The notes beneath the pieces were generated by a model. That model saw nothing but the letters and a program-made list of their open reading frames with translations. It was not told where the DNA came from and searched no databases. Made by a program: the position numbers and the translations under genes. This document shows positions 1-7,481 of a DNA stretch of 64,000 nt, in pieces (position 1 is the first letter of the stretch; every line of letters begins with the position of its first letter). The stretch spans positions 1-64,000 of the forward strand of contig NZ_JAPVOT010000006.1 in assembly GCF_027257845.1 (NCBI RefSeq). Direction: 5' to 3'. The DNA comes from Alteromonas sp. BMJM2. Its GTDB lineage: Bacteria > Pseudomonadota > Gammaproteobacteria > Enterobacterales > Alteromonadaceae.

Positions 1-124
1 CAATTTGCCTAACATCAACCATGACAGACGAAGTAAACGAGTTCTAAAAAGGCAACGGTATTGATCTTGAAATAGCGGTCAAAGGGCTATCTTTTTTCAT
101 TGACAGCCCGGAGGCTCATATGTG

Positions 125-516
125 TTAACCGCCTATTGTCAAAACCGCTGCTTGAACCATTTTATACATACCATATGCGAACGAGCCAAAAGCAACTAAA
201 CCTAACGCCCAAGAACTATATTTATCTTAAACAAATGCTTATTTATAAGCTGCGGCTTAAACTGCCTAGTCATAGCAATGCTAATAAAATAAACTTTAAT
301 TAGTAAGAAGCAAATAATCGCTGTTAGCAGGAAATACTATGCAAGCGTGATATTTTCGAGAAGAGGCGCAGAGAGCTTAAGTTTGCTTTTGTTGCCCACC
401 ATAACATTTATCGACAACGACAACGCACCTCCCGTAAGCAAAAATACTGCCGTGGCTATTGAATCGGCCCTTGACCTAATTTCCTTCCACTCCTCGTAAT
501 CATTTTCTATTGCCAT
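125..516 (-). pseudogene. Broken gene for a small multi-pass membrane protein
   Basis: A very strong ribosome site (AAGGAGG) precedes an ATG at 516, and the frame runs 59 codons to an amber stop at 337-339. The first part has a hydrophobic segment near residues 20-40. Reading through the amber codon gives another membrane-like stretch (beginning YFLLTAIICFLLIK). That frame then ends, and a shift consistent with one lost base near position 220 leads to a third hydrophobic stretch (WALGLVAFGSFAYG) and a stop at 125-127. Restored, it would encode about 130 residues with three membrane segments. It starts 20 bases after the PIN gene, so it is probably co-transcribed. I do not recognise the family. 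The alternative is that only the 59-residue product is made. Confidence 0.6.
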
Positions 517-536
517 ACAACCTCCTTAGTAGCTAA

Positions 537-1553
537 CTAGTTTTCAATAAACCATTCTTGAGTATCGAAACTCATAAAAGAAAGAGTCACTATGCTCCCT
601 TCCTTTAAGTCTGCGAAGAATGATGCCGTTGTAGCCAATCTCTCCCGCTTGTAAATTGGTACATCTATCTTCATGCCCTTTACCAGCTTTGTTTCAATAC
701 CCAGTTGGACATAGACGCTAAAGCTCAGTTCTAACTGAAGGCTGCAATAGTGATTGTTGTCAATGGAATAACCATTATTGGGCAAAAAGTGAAGCTTCTT
801 AAAATCTGTCAAATTGACGTTGCTCAACTCAAACTGCTCACAGTGTTTAGGAGATAAATCTTGAAGCTTGCGTCCCACGTAAATTTCAAACGAGGTCATT
901 TCTTTAAACTTTTCTACAACCAACTCATTTAGTTCGATAAAGTTTTGTCCCGATAGTAATGCCTGTTTAAGGGTAGCTAAAAAGCTAGATGATTCAGTTA
1001 GTCTCTCATCAATGAAAAAGGGCAGAGACTTATAGCAAGTAAATTTGTCTTCGTTTTTACAGAATTCTACCCAATCTTGATCGGCAGTTATCACATACAG
1101 CATCCCGTATTGAACTGTTTTGAGGGCTAGAAGAGAAATAGCATCAGGAAATTCGCTTTTTTTCGCGTCACTAAAAGGTGGCTGCCTATTGAAGTAAAGT
1201 TCTAAAACATCATCAACCTTTACTGATTGGTTACCAACCACTTTGACTCTGAATTTTAATTTAAACTCATCGTAAGCTGTTAGAGCTTCTTCCAAAGCAT
1301 CTTCTAAAGAAATTTGGGGAACTTTAAAATAACTGAGGTAACTCTTTTCTTTGAGAAGGCCAGCGTGAACTTTCCTAATCCTTTCACTAAGTCGTTTAGT
1401 TACTTCCCTGTCTACGACTGTCGGCAAGATAATATCAAAGTCATAGAAGGATTTTAGATTCTTAAGCTCTGTAAAGTAAGAATGCAAAAAGTTAAATTTT
1501 AGATTCTCGAATACTTGTGTATCTAGAACTAGAGCACTCCTGTGATCATCCAT
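537..1553 (-). CDS. PIN-domain protein (DUF4935-like), putative ribonuclease
   Basis: 338 residues. The N-terminal half has the layout of a PIN-fold metal-dependent nuclease: LVLDTQVF with Asp11, an acidic residue at Glu50 (VDRE), FPDAI with Asp117 and ITADQDW with Asp138/Asp140. These four positions match the acidic metal-binding set of PIN domains, so the site looks intact. The C-terminal half (about 170-338) is unassigned and has beta-rich spacing. Large stand-alone PIN proteins of this type occur in genomic islands and are usually read as RNases; no target can be inferred here. It sits between a 59-residue ORF upstream and a broken membrane-protein gene downstream, all on one strand with short gaps. 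Fold confidence is good, function is inferred. Confidence 0.75.
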   Translation of the reverse strand: MDDHRSALVLDTQVFENLKFNFLHSYFTELKNLKSFYDFDIILPTVVDREVTKRLSERIRKVHAGLLKEKSYLSYFKVPQISLEDALEEALTAYDEFKLKFRVKVVGNQSVKVDDVLELYFNRQPPFSDAKKSEFPDAISLLALKTVQYGMLYVITADQDWVEFCKNEDKFTCYKSLPFFIDERLTESSSFLATLKQALLSGQNFIELNELVVEKFKEMTSFEIYVGRKLQDLSPKHCEQFELSNVNLTDFKKLHFLPNNGYSIDNNHYCSLQLELSFSVYVQLGIETKLVKGMKIDVPIYKRERLATTASFFADLKEGSIVTLSFMSFDTQEWFIEN

Positions 1554-1610
1554 GAAGTTAACCTGTAATTGTATGATTGTCTGTCTAAAATAACACTACC
1601 AGAAACCATT

Positions 1611-1790
1611 TCACTCTTGTAACAAAAGAATTGCTCCCTCTATCGTAGTCACTACATCATCAAAGGGTATCTTAAAACATTGCTTATCATTATCGAGAAG
1701 CCTTAAAAGGCTAGTTAGAACAACTTCAGCATATTCATTACGCTTTCTTGAATCAAGCAACTCAATTTTGAGAGTATCAATGTTGTTCAT
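1611..1790 (-). CDS. Small hypothetical protein (59 aa) upstream of the PIN gene
   Basis: This short ORF starts at an ATG at 1790 with a good ribosome site (AAGGA, spacing about 6) and ends at a TGA 57 bases before the PIN gene on the same strand. The product is acidic and looks helical (MNNIDTLKIELLDSRK at the start, EGAILLLQE at the end), with no signal peptide or membrane segment. Its position as the first gene of the PIN cluster would fit an antitoxin or accessory subunit, but that is only inference from gene order. I recognise no family. Confidence 0.5.
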   Translation of the reverse strand: MNNIDTLKIELLDSRKRNEYAEVVLTSLLRLLDNDKQCFKIPFDDVVTTIEGAILLLQE

Positions 1791-2141
1791 CGTTATCCTT
1801 ACTGTTTGAAGTTATTAGAGGCTAACGCCCCCCTTTGTTGAGATCTAGCTGTACCCATATACGTTTTAATACGTTAAATACTTCTGACAACCCTATAAAA
1901 CCACTAGCTTAATTTATTGTAAAACTTTGATATGAAATGAATTAGTGAAAATTAAGCAGTATTTTTTAAACGATTTTAACTATCAAAGAGAGTCTTGATT
2001 TGCTTAAAATAATTAGAGGTAATTGAATAAGAGCTGTAACCCTTTTAACGCATAAAAGTCTCCAGCTAGAAAACCTCACTAATTGAAAAGAAGGGTACTG
2101 GCGAGATAAGTAATCTCTACAGGCTACCTGTACATTAAATT
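1791..2141. other. AT-rich intergenic region
   Basis: About 350 bases without a convincing ORF in either direction. It must hold the promoter for the minus-strand PIN cluster. A TTGTCA box is present near 1890 on the minus strand, but no well-spaced -10 partner stands out. No terminator hairpin was seen for the gene at 2142-2723. Confidence 0.4.
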
Positions 2142-2723
2142 TCAGTCTACATAAAGAAACTCACTAACGCCCCGAGACCGAAACTTCTTCTCTTCACTCA
2201 CGAAATTATCGGTTAACTCTGCTTTGAATGAAATTTGGTAGATACTATTTCGTTTTAGTTTGGCTAACGTCTGAACGCTTATTGTAGCATTTGGAGGCAC
2301 TTCGTTTGAGAGGACTTGCTTTGATCCATCAAAATGATGCGATACCAATTTAGGTAGTATAGTAGATGAGCTATCGATTGTTAATCCATAGTCTTTGACG
2401 TCTGTAATTAAAGTTAATTGAAATGATTTTTCGGCTGAGTATGAGAGTTCAAGAATCTCATTTCCAATGTTGGTTACTTCAACTTTTATCTGATAAATGC
2501 TCTCTTTCTCTTCCTTTTTAATCAATCTAGTTTTCAAAGAAAGTGCAGGTATTTTAATTTTCTTTATTCTATTGTTTATTTCTTCTAACTGCCCTTTGGC
2601 TATTTCTCTTTGGTTCAGAGCTTCAAATGAAATTAAAGTCCAGATACCTCCAATCACCACAGCTAACGCAACGACGATATGTTGAAAGCCGCTGCTGTAA
2701 TTATTGAACTTTTGACTATCCAT
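2142..2723 (-). CDS. Hypothetical membrane-anchored protein
   Basis: 193 residues. One strong transmembrane segment (about residues 16-34, VVALAVVIGGIWTLISF) is followed by a charged helical stretch that could form a coiled coil (about 36-56), then a beta-rich C-terminal domain of about 130 residues with several VTN/IGN-type turns. The layout suggests a single-pass inner-membrane protein with a soluble sensing or binding domain, but no family is recognised. A GGA element lies 7 bases before the ATG. It is separated from the PIN cluster by 350 bases, so it is probably its own transcription unit. Likely island cargo. Confidence 0.65.
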   Translation of the reverse strand: MDSQKFNNYSSGFQHIVVALAVVIGGIWTLISFEALNQREIAKGQLEEINNRIKKIKIPALSLKTRLIKKEEKESIYQIKVEVTNIGNEILELSYSAEKSFQLTLITDVKDYGLTIDSSSTILPKLVSHHFDGSKQVLSNEVPPNATISVQTLAKLKRNSIYQISFKAELTDNFVSEEKKFRSRGVSEFLYVD

Positions 2724-2892
2724 GTTTCAATCCAACTTTAAGCTATATTATGGGAATTTAAAGTAGACTACAGCGATGAAAAGTCAAACGTTGACTATTG
2801 ATAAGCTAATTTGTCAGAGCAGTTACTTTCAAATAGACAATTAAGGCCTGCAAGCCATTATGAGAGATTAAAAATACAACCCACTCTATAAT

Positions 2893-2905
2893 GTATAAAT
2901 TATAC
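2893..2905. promoter_or_regulatory. 13-bp perfect palindrome, possible operator
   Basis: GTATAAATTATAC is a perfect inverted repeat (6-1-6) in the gap between the YagK/YfjJ-like gene and the 193-residue membrane protein gene. It lies about 170 bases upstream of the latter's start, and the surrounding bases are promoter-like (TATAAT nearby). AT-rich palindromes arise by chance in such sequence, so this is only a candidate operator. Confidence 0.25.
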
Positions 2906-2937
2906 AAGATCCCTCCCCACAGCGCCTTACAGGAACC

Positions 2938-4035
2938 TTAAATAGCGCCTTCAGAAGCACTCTTTAACCCATACTTTTCATAGGCTTCTAAATACTCATT
3001 TACTTTTGCTGTACCATCGGTAATCTCACGCTTACGCTTAGCTGTTAATTCCTTATCCACCAGCTTAGACATCCCGTACATTTTTTTATGATTTGGTAAT
3101 GCATGTTTAGTAACAGTCTTTGCGATGTAACTAAGAGCATATATACACTCTTGAAGTACCCCCCCGATTGGTTCTCCTTTTAAGTGAATGCGTTTAGCTA
3201 TCACATCAAGTCTTAGATAAGCATATCCTTCGTTAAACTTGGTCTTATCCTCTAACTTAGATAACGCCTCAGTAATTCTGAATTTTTGTGATTCACTCTG
3301 TTCAAAAGGTAGCATGGAACGTTTCAACCAAAAGTATCCAGGAATGGTAACGTAAGGGCAATTAGGTTTTTCGTTACTATTGCTCAGTTTGAAAGGCGTT
3401 ATCTGTTGTAGATAACTTTCTAAGAGTTTCTTCTTTCGCTTACGATTAACGAACCCCTCTTTTTGCAACTTTGCATCGATTAAACCTTTAAGAGACTTTG
3501 CCGCGCTTTCTCTAAACTCGTCATTTACCTGTTTCTGTGTCATCCTATCTGGTGTGCGAAATACAGCAAAGCAATGGTAGTGTATTCCCCCACCAGCTTC
3601 ATGACCACCTCGTTCTCTTACCCAGAAATATTTAAGATCTTTGAAAATGGCGATACCCTTATCTGATTTCAACGTACTCTTTGTTTTATCGTTAACTCTA
3701 CGAAGCCTTTTTAGTTTCTTAGTAAGACTATTGTGAAACTCAGAGATTGTTATATCTGAATCAGCTGGATAGAAGTCATAGCGCAGCACTGTTATTTCGT
3801 TGTGTCTGTAAAGAATCCACTTAAGGACTTCAAAGATACTGTCTAATATCTCAGGTACGTGACTACCACGTATTCTATTGTCTTCGGTATCTTCTGGTAC
3901 TTGTAGCTTGAAACCCCTATCGTATTCTTTCCATTCTGAGGTGGGAGTAGTGGTGTATTCATTGTCAAACTTTCTAAGTTCAGGGTCTTTTACTACTACG
4001 GCCACTTCTTTACCAAACTTGCTTTTGATAGTCAT
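2938..4035 (-). CDS. YagK/YfjJ (inovirus Gp2-like) family protein with HUH-type motif
   Basis: 365 residues. The central block GGGIHYHCFAVF contains a His-Tyr-His pair (His152, His154), as in the HUH motif of rolling-circle replication initiators. Further on, SYIAK (Tyr303, Lys306) fits the Tyr-x-x-Lys catalytic motif. The general sequence style matches the YagK/YfjJ C-terminal (inovirus Gp2) family found in cryptic phages and islands, where it is thought to act in replication or transfer of the element. A good ribosome site (AAGGAAG) precedes the ATG. It lies 178 bases downstream of the integrase on the same strand. Family assignment is fairly secure; nicking activity is inferred from the motifs alone. 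Confidence 0.7.
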   Translation of the reverse strand: MTIKSKFGKEVAVVVKDPELRKFDNEYTTTPTSEWKEYDRGFKLQVPEDTEDNRIRGSHVPEILDSIFEVLKWILYRHNEITVLRYDFYPADSDITISEFHNSLTKKLKRLRRVNDKTKSTLKSDKGIAIFKDLKYFWVRERGGHEAGGGIHYHCFAVFRTPDRMTQKQVNDEFRESAAKSLKGLIDAKLQKEGFVNRKRKKKLLESYLQQITPFKLSNSNEKPNCPYVTIPGYFWLKRSMLPFEQSESQKFRITEALSKLEDKTKFNEGYAYLRLDVIAKRIHLKGEPIGGVLQECIYALSYIAKTVTKHALPNHKKMYGMSKLVDKELTAKRKREITDGTAKVNEYLEAYEKYGLKSASEGAI

Positions 4036-4213
4036 TACTCTTCCTTGTATTAGCTGCTCTTTTACTAAGATATTATGTAGACCGAATAAAACACAATAAA
4101 AGCTTTAAAACCTTTCAAAGCAAAGGATAGAAGCTAACAAAAAGATACTAAAAAGTGGCAGACTTAATTTCACCACTAATCAGAAGTGTTTGCGATTGAC
4201 TTAATTTGTAGAG

Positions 4214-5896
4214 CTAAATGCCTATTTTTACTTTTTCGATATTTAACTTCAGTTCATTAAGTGGAACTTCATGAGAATACTGAGAGTCAGTTAGCGTTGT
4301 TATTCCTTGATGATGTCCAACAAGAGCTTGAGTAATGTGTCTATTAACGTTTAGTACTTGCAATTCTGTGATAACAAAGTGCCGTAAACTGTACAGTGAG
4401 AGCGGCTCTTCCTTGTCGTTGTAGTCTGGGAGATGACAAGCTCGTTTGATTTCGTTAGCGTAATATCTAGTTAAGAATTTGCTATTAGCATCGAACAAAA
4501 ACATAGTTTTGGTTTGCACATACTCAACAAAACTATGTTTGATGAGTAAATTTGGTAGAGGAACTTTCCGCACACTAGCTTCTGTTTTTACGCTCCCATT
4601 TCTACCGTGTACGTCAATATACCAAATACCTTGTTCCAATTTAATATCATCTTTGGTTAACTGCATTACCTCCTGATTTCGCATACCTGTTACGCACATT
4701 ATTAACACTGGCCACTTCTTATCTCCCCCCTGTCTCATACAGTATTCAGCAATAGACTTTACTTGCTCTCTGGTAAAAGCTCCTCTTCTATTCTTGTCAC
4801 CTCTAACGGTATATCGCATGTCAGGCAAAGGTGACTTTTCGTAAAGATAGGAATCAAATAAAAATCGATAAAATGACTGTAAGGTTTTGAGATACTCTCT
4901 AACTGCCTTTTTGGAGATAAGAAGCGAATCACCTTTGTTGTCAAACTCTTCTACTTCGCCATTGAGGACAGAGTTGATTCGTTTCTCCCAAGTCATTGTA
5001 TTGTAGGGCTTTTTGTTTGATAGCGGCAGGTTACTAATTACTTCTTTGAACAGATAATCTAGATCTCTAGCTTTAATAGCTGATAACTTTAAGTCTTTCC
5101 AGAAAAACTCAAAAACGCCTAGATGGCGTGAATGCATCTTATATGTTGAGTCATCCCAAGGTTCGCGCTTGCCTGACTTTAGATCTGAAAGTCTTCCATT
5201 CTTACCAGCAACAAGAAAAAGTTCTTTAGCTTCCATAAATAGGGGAGAGGTATCAGTTTCACCAACATAATTAGCTTTCTTTTGCGCTGAAGAATAATCC
5301 CCTTCAACAATACTGTCATGTATCGATTTTGCGATAGTAAGGAGTTGTTCTAAACGCTCTCCAAATTCATGAAATGATTTTTGTTGCCATTCAAAATTAT
5401 GTTCTCCAGTTTCAGAATCTACAAACATACTCACTAGCAAGTCACTCGCCTTTTCTAAAGGCGTTTTAGTATCATCATGTAGTCGCTTTAATTTATAAGC
5501 TTTTAAAGACATCGGAGCTGGAACTTCTGCAACATTCTTTAAGAAATCAGGAGGAGTATTCATGTAACCATCATAAGCGACCATAGCGTTACTGTAATAC
5601 GCCATATAATTTTCGCTCGCTTCTTGTGCTTCAGCGCTATCCAGATCAATTAAAGAATTTGTCGAATCTAAAACTTCTCTCCGCACTCTATCTATTAACG
5701 ACCTAACCTTTTCTTTATCCATGAAAACAAGCTCACTTATTGACTTGGTACAAAGTATCAACTGATTAACTATTTTAAAAGCAAGGGATGAGTCTTTTGT
5801 GCCCAATGAAGCTTTGAGCCAGTATTCACCATTTCTGATGTTGAGATAATAATAATTGTTACGCAGATACGTGTAGGGGACTTTGATGTGTCTCAT
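4214..5896 (-). CDS. Tyrosine recombinase / phage-type integrase
   Basis: 560 residues from the ATG at 5896, which fits the AGG element better than the GTG at 5908. The C-terminal catalytic domain shows TGMR (Arg406), VRKVP (Lys444), YSLRH (Arg505), VGHH (His528) and the nucleophile in DSQYSH (Tyr540). The first residue of the usual H-x-x-R box is Tyr502 instead of His, a known variation in this superfamily. The long N-terminal part (about 360 residues) would include the arm-binding and core-binding regions and is longer than in lambda-type integrases. The gene starts about 85 bases from the 3' end of rnpB, so it most likely recombines the island into that RNA gene. Confidence 0.9.
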   Translation of the reverse strand: MRHIKVPYTYLRNNYYYLNIRNGEYWLKASLGTKDSSLAFKIVNQLILCTKSISELVFMDKEKVRSLIDRVRREVLDSTNSLIDLDSAEAQEASENYMAYYSNAMVAYDGYMNTPPDFLKNVAEVPAPMSLKAYKLKRLHDDTKTPLEKASDLLVSMFVDSETGEHNFEWQQKSFHEFGERLEQLLTIAKSIHDSIVEGDYSSAQKKANYVGETDTSPLFMEAKELFLVAGKNGRLSDLKSGKREPWDDSTYKMHSRHLGVFEFFWKDLKLSAIKARDLDYLFKEVISNLPLSNKKPYNTMTWEKRINSVLNGEVEEFDNKGDSLLISKKAVREYLKTLQSFYRFLFDSYLYEKSPLPDMRYTVRGDKNRRGAFTREQVKSIAEYCMRQGGDKKWPVLIMCVTGMRNQEVMQLTKDDIKLEQGIWYIDVHGRNGSVKTEASVRKVPLPNLLIKHSFVEYVQTKTMFLFDANSKFLTRYYANEIKRACHLPDYNDKEEPLSLYSLRHFVITELQVLNVNRHITQALVGHHQGITTLTDSQYSHEVPLNELKLNIEKVKIGI

Positions 5897-5981
5897 ATTG
5901 TGATTCACCTAGTGAAACACATAGCTTTTGACAAAAACAAACCTTCTCCAAAAGACTGAAAAACAACAACTTATGGATAAA

Positions 5982-6334
5982 GGTGGAGTTGGCCGATAAG
6001 CCGGGTTCTGTCGTGGGCAACCATTCCTCTAGATCAGCAATTACTCACTGATTCAAGCAACCTACCCGATCCCCATGCGGGCCACACGTTAAGGGATCCT
6101 ATTTGGTCTTGCTCCGGGTGGAGTTTACCTCGCCACACTCTGTTACCAGAGGTGCGGTGCGCTCTTACCGCACCCTTTCAGCCTTACCGGCATGTAAACA
6201 TGCTTAGGCGGTCTTCTCTCTGCTGCACTTGTCGTCGGCTTGCGCCGCCCAGACGTTATCTGGCACCCTGCCCTGTGGAGCCCGGACTTTCCTCCCCTTT
6301 CTTGCGAAAGCGGCGATTGCCTGGCCAACTCCGC
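5982..6334 (-). ncRNA. rnpB: RNase P RNA (M1-type, bacterial class A)
   Basis: The minus strand contains the conserved block GAGGAAAGTCCGGGCTCCAC near the 5' end and ends with the pairing partner of the first stem: GGAGTTGGCC at the 5' end pairs with GGCCAACTCC at the 3' end. The roughly 353-base length and the order of conserved regions match gammaproteobacterial RNase P RNA, the catalytic subunit that removes 5' leaders from pre-tRNAs. A TAGAAT -10 box (6340-6345 on the plus strand) sits at the right distance for a start near 6334; the -35 is poor. No strong terminator hairpin is seen after the 3' end, where the island begins. Ends are approximate. Confidence 0.96.
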
Positions 6335-6477
6335 GGCGCATTCTACAGTATGCCAACATGAATAGCGACTAGGTAACGCCTTTGACGAGAAAAAATGCAG
6401 CTTCATCTTTATTTGTAATCGTTTCGGCTTCTACCGTAGAATCAGGCCTCTCATTTTTTCTATAAGCGTATCAATTG

Positions 6478-7275
6478 ATGTTTACTCAAGCTAAATCAAA
6501 CTCTTTGCGAGTAGCGGGTGTTTTAGGCCTGTTAATGACCAGTACAGTGCAAGCCACTGTGGTTGAAGTACGAACCGTGCTAGGCGACGTACAAATAAAC
6601 CTTTTCGATGAAAGAACGCCGGAAACTGTCGAAAACTTTTTGGAATACGTAAACTCAGGTGCATATGCAAATACAGTGGTACATCGTTTAGAGCCAGGCT
6701 TCGTTGCGCAAAGCGGCGGTTTTGTTTTTAACGGCATGTTCCCTCTTGATAGCGTAGCCACGGGCACTCCAGTTATTAATGAGCCAACGTTGTCTAACGT
6801 TCGCGGCACTATTGCAATGGCAAAGCTCGCTAGCTCGCCTGATAGCGCCACATCACAATGGTTTATCAATTTATCTGACAACAGCGCGAACCTAGATGTG
6901 CAAAATGGCGGATTTACCGTATTTGGCCAGGTGTTAGGTAATGGCATGGAAGTGCTTGATGCTATTGAAGACCTACCGCGTTTTAATTTAGGCGGGGCAG
7001 CGGACTCTATTCCCCTGATAGACTATACCAGCGCTGATGCAAATAATGATGTTGAGGTAACGGGCGACAACTTGGTGATTATTACTGACATAGTAGTGAC
7101 AGATAGCGCAACAGTGACCAATCCAGATATTGTTCCTGTTGAAAATACGCTGATAAACGCAGGCACTCCGGATGTTCCAGGCTCTGGCAACAGTTCGTCT
7201 GGCGGAGGAAGCTTAGGCTTTTTCTTACTTAGCTTAGCGCTGGTATGTCGCTGCGTTAAGTTTAAGCGTTCATAA
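6478..7275 (+). CDS. Secreted cyclophilin-type peptidyl-prolyl isomerase with GlyGly-CTERM tail
   Basis: 265 residues from the ATG at 6478 (a TTG lies one codon earlier). A signal peptide (to about residue 26) is followed by a cyclophilin domain (about 28-195) with TVVHRLEPGFVAQSGG and the FINLSDN segment. After an acidic linker comes a C-terminal tripartite sorting signal: a Ser/Gly run (GNSSSGGGSLG), a hydrophobic helix and basic KFKRS. This is the GlyGly-CTERM pattern, which in other bacteria is cut by a rhombosortase before surface delivery by type II secretion. So it probably catalyses proline isomerisation outside the inner membrane, possibly at the cell surface. It is a single gene, closed by a shared terminator. 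Confidence 0.88.
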   Translation: MFTQAKSNSLRVAGVLGLLMTSTVQATVVEVRTVLGDVQINLFDERTPETVENFLEYVNSGAYANTVVHRLEPGFVAQSGGFVFNGMFPLDSVATGTPVINEPTLSNVRGTIAMAKLASSPDSATSQWFINLSDNSANLDVQNGGFTVFGQVLGNGMEVLDAIEDLPRFNLGGAADSIPLIDYTSADANNDVEVTGDNLVIITDIVVTDSATVTNPDIVPVENTLINAGTPDVPGSGNSSSGGGSLGFFLLSLALVCRCVKFKRS

Positions 7276-7280
7276 ACTTC

Positions 7281-7400
7281 TAGCTGCTTTTGCAAAGCCT
7301 TTAGCTTTAATGGAAAGCCTTTAGCTTTAATGGAAAACCTTTAGCGCTATTGTAGAGCCTTTAGCTATATAGAAAAGCATTTAGCGGCCAAATAAAAAGC
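7281..7400. repeat. Degenerate 20-bp tandem repeat, about six units
   Basis: Units in exact 20-base register start at 7281, 7301, 7321, 7341, 7361 and 7381. Units two and three (TTAGCTTTAATGGAAA core) are nearly identical and the others keep the TTTAGC start. The array lies in the 3' region of the cyclophilin gene, before the terminator. It looks like slippage expansion that has since decayed. Confidence 0.8.
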
Positions 7401-7428
7401 CACCTCTTGTGTAAGAGGTGGCTTTTTT
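7394..7428. terminator. Bidirectional rho-independent terminator
   Basis: A perfect stem, AAAAAGCCACCTCTT against AAGAGGTGGCTTTTT with a GTGT loop, flanked by A and T runs on both sides. It lies between the convergent cyclophilin and oxidoreductase genes and can serve both. Confidence 0.92.
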
Positions 7429-7481
7429 AGTATTGCGAAAAAAGGCTTCTTCTAAACTCAAATCAGCCTTATCAACAACAT

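Larger units (their letters stand above)
1..5981. mobile_element. Integrative genomic island abutting the 3' end of rnpB (left end outside the window)
   Basis: The stretch is visibly more AT-rich than what follows and every gene in it lies on the minus strand. It has a tyrosine recombinase at the rnpB-proximal edge, a YagK/YfjJ-type (HUH-like) protein behind it, and cargo of unknown function (membrane protein, small ORF, PIN protein, broken membrane-protein gene). Core genes begin directly after rnpB. A recombinase next to the 3' end of an RNA gene is the usual layout of an element that integrates into that gene and rebuilds its end. I found no second copy of the rnpB 3' end inside the window, so the distal att site must lie to the left, and the element may continue there. 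Confidence 0.75.

Noticed and set aside
100-303. 67-codon plus-strand frame
   Set aside because: It lies antisense to the broken membrane-protein gene, has no clear ribosome site, and its composition is not protein-like.
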